A stretch of DNA of 13,857 nucleotides from JACQNR01 sp049515175 (GTDB lineage Bacteria > Acidobacteriota > Terriglobia > UBA7540), in assembly GCA_049515175.1 (NCBI GenBank), contig JBEKUI010000190.1, positions 1 through 13,857 of the forward strand, read 5' to 3'. Shown in pieces: positions 7,609 through 13,851 of the stretch. Positions within the stretch are counted from its first letter, which is position 1. Each line of letters starts with the position of its first letter. The position numbers were made by a program, and so were the translations under genes. The notes below the pieces were generated by a model, which worked only from the letters and a program-made list of their open reading frames with translations, ran no database searches and had not been told where the DNA came from.

Positions 7609-9660
7609 CTAAAGATTCTGCCGGAAGAAATCGAGCACGCGCCGGTAAAGGAACGCGCGCACGGGTTTTCCGTCGAAACCATGTTTCTGCCCGGGCTGAA
7701 TGTAAAGATCGAAGGGGCGCCCCGCCATCACCAGCGCGGCCATGAAGTTCATCGAGTTCTGCATGTGGACGTTATCGTCGTCCGTGCCGTGGATGATCAG
7801 CAGCTTGTCCTGCACCTGGGCGGCCGCACTGAGCGGCGACGCTGTCTTGTAGCCCTCGGGATTTTCCCCGGGCGTGCGCATGTAGCGCTCCGTATAAATG
7901 CTGTCGTAGAACTTCCAGTCGGTCACGGGTGCGCCGGCGACGCCGCACTTGAAGACGCCCGGGGCATGCGTCAGCGCGAATAGCGTCATATAGCCGCCGT
8001 AAGACCAGCCGAAGATGCCGATCCGCGCCGGATCGACATAAGGGAGCGACTTCAAGTAGGTCACGCCGGCGAGTTGGTCCTGAAGTTCGTGCTGCCCGAG
8101 ATTCTTGAATACCACCGATTCCCAGGCATGACCGCGGCCCCACGAACCGCGGCCGTCAAGCGACCACACCAGATATCCCTCCTGCGCAAGGAACCGCTCG
8201 AACCAGCCCGTCAGGCCCCATTCGTTTTGCACGAGCTGAACGTGTGGGCCGCTGTAGACATCCACAATGACGGGATACTTCTTTCGCGGGTCGAAGTCCG
8301 GCGGCTTAACCAGCCGCGCGTAGAACATCGCGCCGTCGGGCGCCTTCACCTCCACGAGGTCGGTTTTTGCCAGCGCGTACTCCGCCAGGTGATTCTCAGG
8401 CTCGTCGATCACCCACATCAGCGAGCCGTCGGCCCTCAGCAGACGGGTTTCGGGCGGCGTCACAAAATTCGAGAAACTGTCCAGGAGATACCGGCCATCG
8501 GGCGACAGGTCGAGCGAGTGGCTCCCCGGATCGCGCGTCAAGCGCTCCTTCCCTGTACAATCAATTCTCACTCGGTAGACGTGCCGCTCGCGGGGATCGG
8601 GCTCCGTGGATATCGTGTAGATCCAACCGCGGCTCGCATCGAGCTGGAAGATCGGCAAGCTGGTGAAGAACGGCCGGTCGAGCATCCAATTCCCCTGCCC
8701 CAGCGATTTCTCCAGCCGGCCATCCATGGCGTAGAGATAAAGGTGCATCCAACCGTCACGCTCCGAAAGCCAGAGGAACCCTTTTCCATCGGGCAGGAAG
8801 GCAGGCGGATCAAGGGAGTTAATCCAGGTGGCATCTTTCTCGCTGAGCAGTGTGCGGGCATCGCCGGTGACAGGATTCCAGAGGCGCAGCGACTGTTCAT
8901 CCTGCGCCCGGTTGAGCGTGAGGACGGCGACGGAAGTGGAGTCGGGCGTCCAGGCAAACCATGGCGACACATATTCCGCCGCCCGCCGGTCGAGCGACAG
9001 CTTCCAGCGCTCGGACTTCCCTTCTTCCACGGCGACGACTTGGACGGAAGGTTCCGGGTTTGGGTCGCCCGCCTGGGGGAAACGCTGCAGAATGAGACGC
9101 ACGTGCGCGTCGAGGTAATCCGTCAGCGGATACTCGGGCACCGGCGCATCATCGAGCCGGAGATACACGATCTTCTTACCGTCGGGAGACCATTCGTACG
9201 AGCGGCGGGTGGCGCGGTTGGTGATCTCTTCCTCGTACACCCAGTCGAGCCTGCCGTTCAGGACTGTCCCGCTCCCGTCTGAAGTGAGTTTCTTGAGCAA
9301 GCCCGATTTCAGCTCGATGGTGAAAATATCGTTCGCTTTGACAAAGGCGATGCGGTCCGCGGCTGGCGAAAATGTGGCATTGTCTTTCTCTTCGCTATCG
9401 TCGGTGAGCCGGCGCTTCGCCCCGCTCACTACGTCATACCACCAGAGGTCGCGATCTCCGCTCAATAGCACCCAAATTATGCACGGATTGAAGGTGGAAC
9501 TGGCTTCTGAGTCGGTGTCTTGACCTTGATCGTTGCTACCCTGCCTGTTCGATTCCACCCTGATTCTTCTCCTTGTTGTAAGATCGCCGTTTCTCCTTGT
9601 TGTAAGATCGCCGTAACTTATTGGTTTGCTTGGGCTGCGCGTGCATAGAATTTTATGCAC
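7609..9660 (-). CDS. DPP-IV-type prolyl oligopeptidase family serine peptidase, N-terminus replaced by IS-derived sequence
   Basis: Of 683 codons, about residues 64-683 are a dipeptidyl-peptidase-IV-like protein (family S9B), which removes N-terminal dipeptides. Beta-propeller blades are visible (GDRDLWWYDV 68-77, FSPAADRIAFV). The substrate-anchoring glutamates sit in DWVYEEE (139-145). The alpha/beta-hydrolase domain has nucleophile Ser553 in GWSYGG, Asp in HGTDDDNVH (624-632) and His660 in GQKHGF; all catalytic residues are present. The C-terminus looks complete. The first about 63 residues do not belong: they are low-complexity, contain the duplicate GDLTTRRN/GDLTTRRR, and derive from insertion-sequence DNA up to its end repeat at 9471-9486. 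The usual signal peptide and first propeller blade (roughly 100 residues or more) are missing. A GTG at 9558 with AAGGAG 10 bases upstream is an alternative start. The protein is probably non-functional or mislocalised, though the frame is otherwise clean. Confidence 0.88.
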   Translation of the reverse strand: MHKILCTRSPSKPISYGDLTTRRNGDLTTRRRIRVESNRQGSNDQGQDTDSEASSTFNPCIIWVLLSGDRDLWWYDVVSGAKRRLTDDSEEKDNATFSPAADRIAFVKANDIFTIELKSGLLKKLTSDGSGTVLNGRLDWVYEEEITNRATRRSYEWSPDGKKIVYLRLDDAPVPEYPLTDYLDAHVRLILQRFPQAGDPNPEPSVQVVAVEEGKSERWKLSLDRRAAEYVSPWFAWTPDSTSVAVLTLNRAQDEQSLRLWNPVTGDARTLLSEKDATWINSLDPPAFLPDGKGFLWLSERDGWMHLYLYAMDGRLEKSLGQGNWMLDRPFFTSLPIFQLDASRGWIYTISTEPDPRERHVYRVRIDCTGKERLTRDPGSHSLDLSPDGRYLLDSFSNFVTPPETRLLRADGSLMWVIDEPENHLAEYALAKTDLVEVKAPDGAMFYARLVKPPDFDPRKKYPVIVDVYSGPHVQLVQNEWGLTGWFERFLAQEGYLVWSLDGRGSWGRGHAWESVVFKNLGQHELQDQLAGVTYLKSLPYVDPARIGIFGWSYGGYMTLFALTHAPGVFKCGVAGAPVTDWKFYDSIYTERYMRTPGENPEGYKTASPLSAAAQVQDKLLIIHGTDDDNVHMQNSMNFMAALVMAGRPFDLYIQPGQKHGFDGKPVRAFLYRRVLDFFRQNL
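9471..9486 (+). repeat. Terminal inverted repeat of the IS (transposase-distal end)
   Basis: CCCAAATTATGCACGG faces inward and shares its last 11 bases (ATTATGCACGG) exactly with the opposite end. Peptidase homology starts immediately outside it. The repeat is read through in frame as part of the fused peptidase N-terminus. Confidence 0.65.
9567..9614. repeat. Perfect tandem duplication of a 24-bp unit
   Basis: TTCTCCTTGTTGTAAGATCGCCGT-type units occupy 9567-9590 and 9591-9614 without mismatch. On the minus strand each unit contains AAGGAG, a ribosome-binding-site-like hexamer, and the pair encodes the duplicated GDLTTRR in the fused peptidase frame. It lies inside the insertion sequence, downstream of the transposase gene. 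Confidence 0.85.
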
Positions 9661-9662
9661 GC
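9639..9662. terminator. Perfect 9-bp palindrome just after the transposase stop
   Basis: The arms GCGTGCATA (9639-9647) and TATGCACGC (9654-9662) pair perfectly around a six-base AT centre, nine bases past the transposase stop codon. The hairpin could end transcription (no strong T-run) or act as an internal transposase site, since its arms contain the TATGCAC core of the element's terminal repeats. Which role applies is undecided. Confidence 0.5.
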
Positions 9663-9671
9663 TAGAGAAGC

Positions 9672-11126
9672 TCAGGAGCGGAGGGCCACGGCCAGCACCG
9701 GCGCGTAGCCCTTCGGGCCGACCGCGATCGCTCGCAGCCGCTGCATCAGCCGCTGGAAAATCCCCTGCTCGGCATAATGGTCACTGTAGCTGACCCCGAC
9801 CCGGCCTCCGTGTCGCCAGATCTTGGCCGCCAGGAACAGGAAGCGCAACCGGGAGGTCGCCAAGGTCGTGTGCTTCAGGTCTTCCGCACGCGCCTTTTCT
9901 TCCCGATTAAACAGCATCAGCCAGCAGTTCAAGTTGTAGGCCAGCATGGCCATCTGGAAGTGGATGCAGTTCATCGCCCAGCGCACCGAGGGATAGGCGG
10001 CCAGCCCCGCATCATTATTGGCTTCTTTGATCAGGTTCTCGGCTCCCGCCCGCTGATTGTAGAACCACACCAGCAGGTCCACTGCATGCTTCAGGTTGGT
10101 GACGAAGACTCGATAGGTGTAGTCCGCCGTCTCGAAGAGTTGGTATTGCTCGACCTGTCCGGGCTCCGGCGTCTTCGTCTTCACGTAGCGCAGCGCCACG
10201 AAGCGATAAGCCTGGCCCCATCCCTCCGGTTGATAGCGAAACTCGCACTGGCCGTCCGCATCGGTGCGCGGCGAGGGCTTCCACTCCGCCGCCTTCAACG
10301 CCTCGACCAAACGGGCCGTCTTGCGCGCCGAGATGATGAATTGGCCGTGGTGCTTCTCATAGCTCTTCACCGCTTCCCAGCAGTAGAAGCCCGAGTCGGC
10401 CCGCGCGAAGACGGTCTCCACCCCCGGCGGCAAGGCCGCCCAGGCCCGCTCCAGATGCCGGGCGATCTGATCGCCCCGGGGCCGGTCCCCGTTGTGGAGC
10501 TCGCCCATCACGTACTCCCGCGTCTCGGCCAGAAAGGTCAGCATCGGCTGGTAACTCTTCTTCCCCCGGTGCTTCGGGTTGTAGCCCTTGCGCCCTCCCA
10601 TCTGCTGCCCAAAGAGCGTGTGCACGGTGGTGTCGGTGTCGAGGGTCACCGACTTCAGCCGCACATGGGCCGCTTCCCACACCCCCTGGCGCAGGCGCCG
10701 CTGCACTTCCAAGAGCTGCTGGGCAATCTGCAGATGCAGGGAAGCCAGAAACCGCCAAAAGGTGCACTGCGGCGGCAAGCGCCAGACCTTCAAGATCCCC
10801 ACCAGCATCGGCTCCCGTTGCAGGAACCGCAGATGATGCAGCCGTGAGAAACCCACATACAGCGCCAGCACCATCCCCAGCACGAACTGATACAGGCTCA
10901 TGACCCTCGTGATCCGCTTCACCCTTAGCGTCTCTTCCACCAGCCGCTGGAACCCCAGCTTCTCCAGCATGGTCGCCACCGGTAACAGACCACCGTAGGC
11001 CGTCAGATTCTTACCTTCAAAGTCGTAGGGCGTGGAAGCCCCGATTTTATTGGCCTCCGGAATAGGTCCTTTCGACCCTTGTGGGGAGCGCCTGGGGCGA
11101 GTATCCTGATTTCCGTCTGTAACCAT
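9672..11126 (-). CDS. IS1380-family DDE transposase
   Basis: The 484-residue transposase appears intact and catalyses cut-and-paste or related transposition of its element. Family features in order: an N-terminal DNA-binding region (about 40-130), TLDTDTTVHTLFG (161-173) carrying the first Asp, the glycine-rich GGRKGYNPKHRGKKSYQP (177-194) typical of IS1380, FARADSGFY (240-248) with the second Asp, FVTNL (341-345), and NQRAGAENLIKEANND (357-372) with the catalytic Glu at 368. The size is normal for the family. The start is the ATG at 11126, preceded by GGGAGGT about 8 bases upstream. That ATG lies inside one arm of a long-range inverted repeat with the leader (11205-11214), suggesting translational down-control. 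I see no frameshift or lost catalytic residue, so it may still be active. Confidence 0.93.
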   Translation of the reverse strand: MVTDGNQDTRPRRSPQGSKGPIPEANKIGASTPYDFEGKNLTAYGGLLPVATMLEKLGFQRLVEETLRVKRITRVMSLYQFVLGMVLALYVGFSRLHHLRFLQREPMLVGILKVWRLPPQCTFWRFLASLHLQIAQQLLEVQRRLRQGVWEAAHVRLKSVTLDTDTTVHTLFGQQMGGRKGYNPKHRGKKSYQPMLTFLAETREYVMGELHNGDRPRGDQIARHLERAWAALPPGVETVFARADSGFYCWEAVKSYEKHHGQFIISARKTARLVEALKAAEWKPSPRTDADGQCEFRYQPEGWGQAYRFVALRYVKTKTPEPGQVEQYQLFETADYTYRVFVTNLKHAVDLLVWFYNQRAGAENLIKEANNDAGLAAYPSVRWAMNCIHFQMAMLAYNLNCWLMLFNREEKARAEDLKHTTLATSRLRFLFLAAKIWRHGGRVGVSYSDHYAEQGIFQRLMQRLRAIAVGPKGYAPVLAVALRS

Positions 11127-11214
11127 TTGGGTGACCTCCCTGGGGATTTTCCGCGAAGTTGCACGCTTCGCAGGAATTCTGTTTTACCCCATGTTTCGGG
11201 GGTCCCCAAATGGT
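11122..11214 (-). promoter_or_regulatory. Structured transposase leader that can sequester the start codon
   Basis: In the minus-strand RNA, ACCATTTGGG (11214-11205) is perfectly complementary to CCCAAATGGT (11131-11122), which contains the ATG of the transposase. Between the arms are two smaller hairpins: ACCCC/GGGGT (11203-11199 with 11190-11186), and a ten-pair stem with one bulge (11176-11166 with 11158-11149, GCGAAG/CTTCGC core). The ribosome binding site (about 11133-11140) lies just before the paired start codon. Transcripts starting upstream of 11214 could fold this way and reduce transposase translation. Confidence 0.55.
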
Positions 11215-11239
11215 CTAATCAGATCCGCCTACCCTCAGG

Positions 11240-11291
11240 CGGGTTCGACCGTGCATAATCCAGGTCGGGTTCGACCGTGCATAATCCAGGT
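11240..11291. repeat. Tandem 26-bp duplication of the IS end
   Basis: The unit beginning CGGGTTCGACCGTGCATAAT occupies 11240-11265 and is repeated perfectly at 11266-11291. Each copy carries a full terminal inverted repeat (CCGTGCATAATCCAGG on the plus strand), so the element has two possible outer ends on this side. Confidence 0.88.
11275..11290 (-). repeat. Terminal inverted repeat of the IS (transposase-proximal, outer copy)
   Basis: Reading inward on the minus strand this is CCTGGATTATGCACGG, the partner of 9471-9486. An identical inner copy lies at 11249-11264. Kinase coding sequence begins within two bases outside the outer copy. Confidence 0.65.
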
Positions 11292-11339
11292 ATAACCAAA
11301 CGCGGACACGCTAAGGTGCTGGACTTCGGCGTGGCCAAG
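11292..11339 (+). pseudogene. Fragment of a Ser/Thr protein kinase (DFG motif)
   Basis: Plus-strand translation gives ITKRGHAKVLDFGVAK, the magnesium-binding DFG segment of bacterial Hanks-type Ser/Thr kinases; near-identical wording (TKRG-AK-LDFGLAK) is characteristic of the many acidobacterial kinases. Only these 16 codons remain. The left edge abuts the insertion-sequence end and the right edge joins the glycosidase fragment. It cannot be functional; it marks a rearrangement. The match is short but highly specific. Confidence 0.72.
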
Positions 11340-12267
11340 TCATGTCCGGATCTTCGGCCAATTCACGGTGCGCCGAGGTAATATAGTAGGAGTGGGTCAG
11401 GGATTGTACCTCTGGGACTATTTCCAGGCCGTACGTGTCAGCTAATGCCGCAAGGTTCCTCAGATCCTCCTTTTCAATATAAGCGCCACCTCCCACGCCG
11501 AAATGGCAGGAGGCGGCAAAACGATTGGCGGTGCCGAGTGGAATCTCCTCCCCGATTTTCCAGATTGTCTCCACGTGCGCGTACCACTCGCTGACCGTCC
11601 GTCGCCAGCCCACGCTAATCTCAGGGTGGCTATCGAGCCGCATCCCCCCACCCAACTCCATAATCATTCCGTTGAACTTGTAGCGGAGTAGGAAATCTCG
11701 CATGTAGCGCCGGGCGAACGGAAGCATCTGCTTGCCGGGGATAAAGACGTGAACCCAGCGGACCGGAAGAAAGGGCCAATCCCTAATCGTCGCCCTCCAG
11801 ACTGCTACGCTCTGATGGCCCCAGGGGTGAACCAGTTGAATAAAGGATGAGGCGCCGTATAAGGTACCCCGATAGTCGCACCCGGCGATCACCGCTCGAT
11901 CAGGACCAATCTGCACCCAATAGCCTTCCGGCCCAGGATTTCCCTTGGAGACACTCGGTCCCGCGGCGGTAGCGATGAGCGGGGAAGAAATCTCCCCGAC
12001 AAACACCGGGGTCTTGCCTTCAGGAGCCCTTCCGACAACCACTGGGATCACAACCATGAACTGGTCCTCGATCAGTTCGGCCAACAACCTCCCTGGCATT
12101 TGCGCCCGGTCGTCACCCTGGGGTACCACAATGGCAGCATTGGTGAGTAGCAACCTCTTCTGTTCAACTTTAATCTCGCGAGGAATCGGCCAGATCGGAA
12201 CTGGCGAGGAACCAGGGCCTGATTCCTCAGATACTGGCAAGGCCAAGATGAAAACCGGAATAGACAA
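11311..12267 (-). CDS. Truncated family-20-type beta-hexosaminidase, probable pseudogene
   Basis: About 312 residues resemble the first part of a GH20-like glycosidase. The non-catalytic GH20b-type domain covers about 23-165 (PIWPIPREIKVE near its start, DYRGTLYGASSFIQLV at 131-146). The TIM barrel begins with VRWVHVFIPGKQMLPFARRY (169-188) and RYKFNGMIMELGGGMRL, and reaches EIVPEVQSLTHSYY (282-295). It breaks off after DMTWP (308-312); the catalytic Asp-Glu pair normally follows later, so the enzyme is dead. The last six residues (RRSPAP) are antisense kinase DNA. The N-terminus is also damaged: this frame can only start at a TTG (12267), whereas a well-placed AGGAGG and ATG sit at 12315-12302 in another frame. 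A one-base insertion or two-base deletion near 12268-12275 would restore a signal peptide. The family would release N-acetylhexosamines from glycans outside the cytoplasm. Confidence 0.75.
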   Translation of the reverse strand: MSIPVFILALPVSEESGPGSSPVPIWPIPREIKVEQKRLLLTNAAIVVPQGDDRAQMPGRLLAELIEDQFMVVIPVVVGRAPEGKTPVFVGEISSPLIATAAGPSVSKGNPGPEGYWVQIGPDRAVIAGCDYRGTLYGASSFIQLVHPWGHQSVAVWRATIRDWPFLPVRWVHVFIPGKQMLPFARRYMRDFLLRYKFNGMIMELGGGMRLDSHPEISVGWRRTVSEWYAHVETIWKIGEEIPLGTANRFAASCHFGVGGGAYIEKEDLRNLAALADTYGLEIVPEVQSLTHSYYITSAHRELAEDPDMTWPRRSPAP

Positions 12268-12299
12268 TATCGTTCAAGTGCTGAGATACATCGAGCAGA

Positions 12300-12315
12300 C
12301 ATGTCGAGACCTCCT
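12300..12315 (-). promoter_or_regulatory. Orphaned ribosome binding site and ATG of the glycosidase gene
   Basis: On the minus strand AGGAGG (12315-12310) stands seven bases before an ATG (12302-12300). This frame reads MSARCISALERY and then departs from the glycosidase frame, in which TGA precedes the only start. The spacing is ideal, so this is likely the original start of the now frameshifted glycosidase. Confidence 0.55.
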
Positions 12316-12399
12316 CAGAGATTCAATTCGCGAAGCTAAATTGTGTGTCCACTGCGAGGCCAGAGGATCCCCACCCTTTCAATAAAAACCGACTCATGA

Positions 12400-12594
12400 G
12401 TTGGATTTCATGACGAAGACATCTTACCGGAAATGGAGAATGTCTGTCTGGTCGGGGGAGGTTCCGGGCACGGTTTCAAGCATGGTCCGGCGGTAGGCAA
12501 TTACGCAGCCGCCCTCCTCAACGGGACCGCCAAACCGGAGCCGCGCTTCTCGCTGTCCACCAAGGGTGAGGTGGAGGGGAGACAGGTTTACTGA
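12400..12594 (+). pseudogene. C-terminal fragment of an FAD-dependent amine oxidase-like protein (DAO family)
   Basis: From 12400 to the TGA at 12592-12594 the plus strand reads FHDEDILPEMENVCLVGGGS, then GHGFKHGPAVGNYAAALLNG, then EPRFSLSTK. The GGGSGHGFKHGPA block is the characteristic C-terminal FAD-binding segment of sarcosine or N-methyl-tryptophan oxidase-like enzymes. Complete proteins have about 370-430 residues and an N-terminal GxGxxG dinucleotide fold, which is absent; an in-frame TGA lies at 12397-12399. No start or ribosome binding site fits. It is a remnant, ending 27 bases from the convergent amidohydrolase gene. Confidence 0.82.
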
Positions 12595-12621
12595 CGCAGT
12601 GAGGCCGCGCGCTCGACGAGT

Positions 12622-13752
12622 TCACTTTTCCGCCAAGATCCCAGGCACCCAGTTAACGGCGTTTTCGTGGTACAGCTTGCGCAGGATGGACGCGGGGAGT
12701 TTCAGGCCACGGTACTTCTTCCCGTTGCACTCCACCCATTCATCCGTCGCGAAGTATTTCCAATCCGTCAGGTATTGTTCCTGCCATCCCTGCAAAGTCG
12801 TCGCCGTGTCTTGCCAGGGATGCAACTCTAGGTCGGTGCCGTAGAGCACGCGGTCCTGATATTTGATCAGGAAGGCACGAACCTTGTCGGGCGGTTGCAT
12901 CATGAAGTAGATGACACGTCCCGCCGTATCCACCGCGAAGTTCGGGTAGCGGTCGAACCGTTGCGAGATTTCGTCCACGTTGACTTCCATGCTGCCCAGG
13001 TGGCAGCCCACGACGCGCAGCTTGGGATTATTCGCCAGCAGCCGGTCGCGGGCAGCAAGGATGGTTTCTTTGGAGGGATGATCCGGGTGCAGGTGCATAT
13101 ACCACGTAGGGTGTTCCTTGTAGTACCCGAAGTCGGGACTCGCCGGGTCAGGCGGACGCCAGCAGGATGTGGGCTCGGCAAGGTGAGCAATGAGCGTGCG
13201 GTTGTGCGCGGCGATGTCCGCAAAGATGGGAGCGAGAAGGGGATCGTCCGGCATCAGGTAGGAGCCATCGTGCTTCTTCAACTCCATGCCGATGCTCTTC
13301 CAGATTTTCACTGCCACGGCGCCTTCTGCGAAGGTTTGGTTCAGGATCTGATTCGATTGCTCCGCGAATCCGGGCTTCTCGAAATCTTGCGGGTCAAACG
13401 TGGAGCACCACGCCGCGCGGCCGCCTGTGCTGTGAAGGATTTTGCGCGCCATCTGGTTCTGCGGAGCAGCCTCTTCGTATCCACGGTTGTGCTTATCAAC
13501 CACGCAGATGTTGAGGATGCGCAAGTTCAAGCGCTTCAGCAACGCCGCGAAGGCCGGGTCGTCTTTGAAGGAATGCCCGTGCGTATCAATCGGCGCAAGG
13601 GCGGAAAAGCCTGTGAGATGGCCGGCCGATGGTTGCTCGCGTTCTGCTCCCCACCGTGAATATGCGCCCGCCGCATAGGCAAGCACGACAAAGGCTGTCA
13701 GCGAAGCCACCGCCAGCGAGCTCAGCGTCCACTTCCACTTTGAGAATCTCAC
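12622..13752 (-). CDS. Exported amidohydrolase-2 family metal-dependent hydrolase
   Basis: This 376-residue protein is a TIM-barrel metal-dependent hydrolase of the amidohydrolase-2 (PF04909-like) type. The N-terminus has basic residues then a hydrophobic stretch (SSLAVASLTAFVVLAYAAGA, 11-30), a signal peptide or membrane anchor, so it acts outside the cytoplasm. Metal-binding motifs are IDTHGHSF (55-62, HxH), AVKIWKS with a lysine (147-153), LIAHLAEP (187-194), VVGCHLGSMEVNVDEI (247-262) and the distal Asp in LYGTDLELH (303-311). Members hydrolyse or decarboxylate ring and amide compounds; the substrate here is unknown. The start is a GTG at 13752 with AGGAGG six bases before it. A 13-codon frame (13790-13749) ends across this GTG (GTGA overlap) and could couple translation, though that may be chance. 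The gene converges with the oxidase fragment on its left. Confidence 0.88.
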   Translation of the reverse strand: MRFSKWKWTLSSLAVASLTAFVVLAYAAGAYSRWGAEREQPSAGHLTGFSALAPIDTHGHSFKDDPAFAALLKRLNLRILNICVVDKHNRGYEEAAPQNQMARKILHSTGGRAAWCSTFDPQDFEKPGFAEQSNQILNQTFAEGAVAVKIWKSIGMELKKHDGSYLMPDDPLLAPIFADIAAHNRTLIAHLAEPTSCWRPPDPASPDFGYYKEHPTWYMHLHPDHPSKETILAARDRLLANNPKLRVVGCHLGSMEVNVDEISQRFDRYPNFAVDTAGRVIYFMMQPPDKVRAFLIKYQDRVLYGTDLELHPWQDTATTLQGWQEQYLTDWKYFATDEWVECNGKKYRGLKLPASILRKLYHENAVNWVPGILAEK

Positions 13753-13768
13753 CTGATTCCTCCTGTTA

Positions 13769-13851
13769 CCGTTTTGGCCGGAATTTTCATGTGCGCCCCA
13801 ACGGCGCGGATTATTCGGAATTTTGATTTTGGCCAGAATTTCCGTTTTGGC
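13769..13851. repeat. Repeated AT-rich motif upstream of the amidohydrolase gene
   Basis: TTTTGGCCGGAATTT at 13772-13786 recurs at 13827-13841 with one change. Partial copies follow: CGGAATTTT at 13816-13824, and CCGTTTTGGC at 13842-13851, which also ends the first copy (13769-13778). A small GC hairpin (GCGCC/GGCGC) lies between. These could be operator half-sites or a decayed intergenic repeat family; no clear -35/-10 pair is seen. Confidence 0.5.

Larger units (their letters stand above)
9471..11290 (-). mobile_element. IS1380-family insertion sequence
   Basis: The element holds one transposase gene and is bounded by inverted 16-bp ends: CCCAAATTATGCACGG at 9471-9486, and CCTGGATTATGCACGG on the minus strand at 11290-11275 (repeated at 11264-11249). 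They match at 13 of 16 positions, all mismatches being transitions. The length is about 1.8 kb, or 1.79 kb if the inner right copy is the end. The flanking four bases (AGCA on the left, TATA or TCGG on the right) do not match, so no target duplication is seen. The left boundary coincides with the point where peptidase homology begins, and the right boundary with the start of the kinase fragment. Family assignment is from the transposase; ends are inferred by eye. Confidence 0.75.

Noticed and set aside
8074..9282. 402-codon open frame on the plus strand
   Set aside because: Antisense to the DPP-IV peptidase, whose motifs are unambiguous.
9777..10847. 356-codon open frame on the plus strand
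   Set aside because: Antisense to the transposase; the composition is that of a shadow frame.
9471..11290. A cargo-carrying transposon
   Set aside because: Only the transposase gene lies between the inverted ends; the neighbouring fragments lie outside them.
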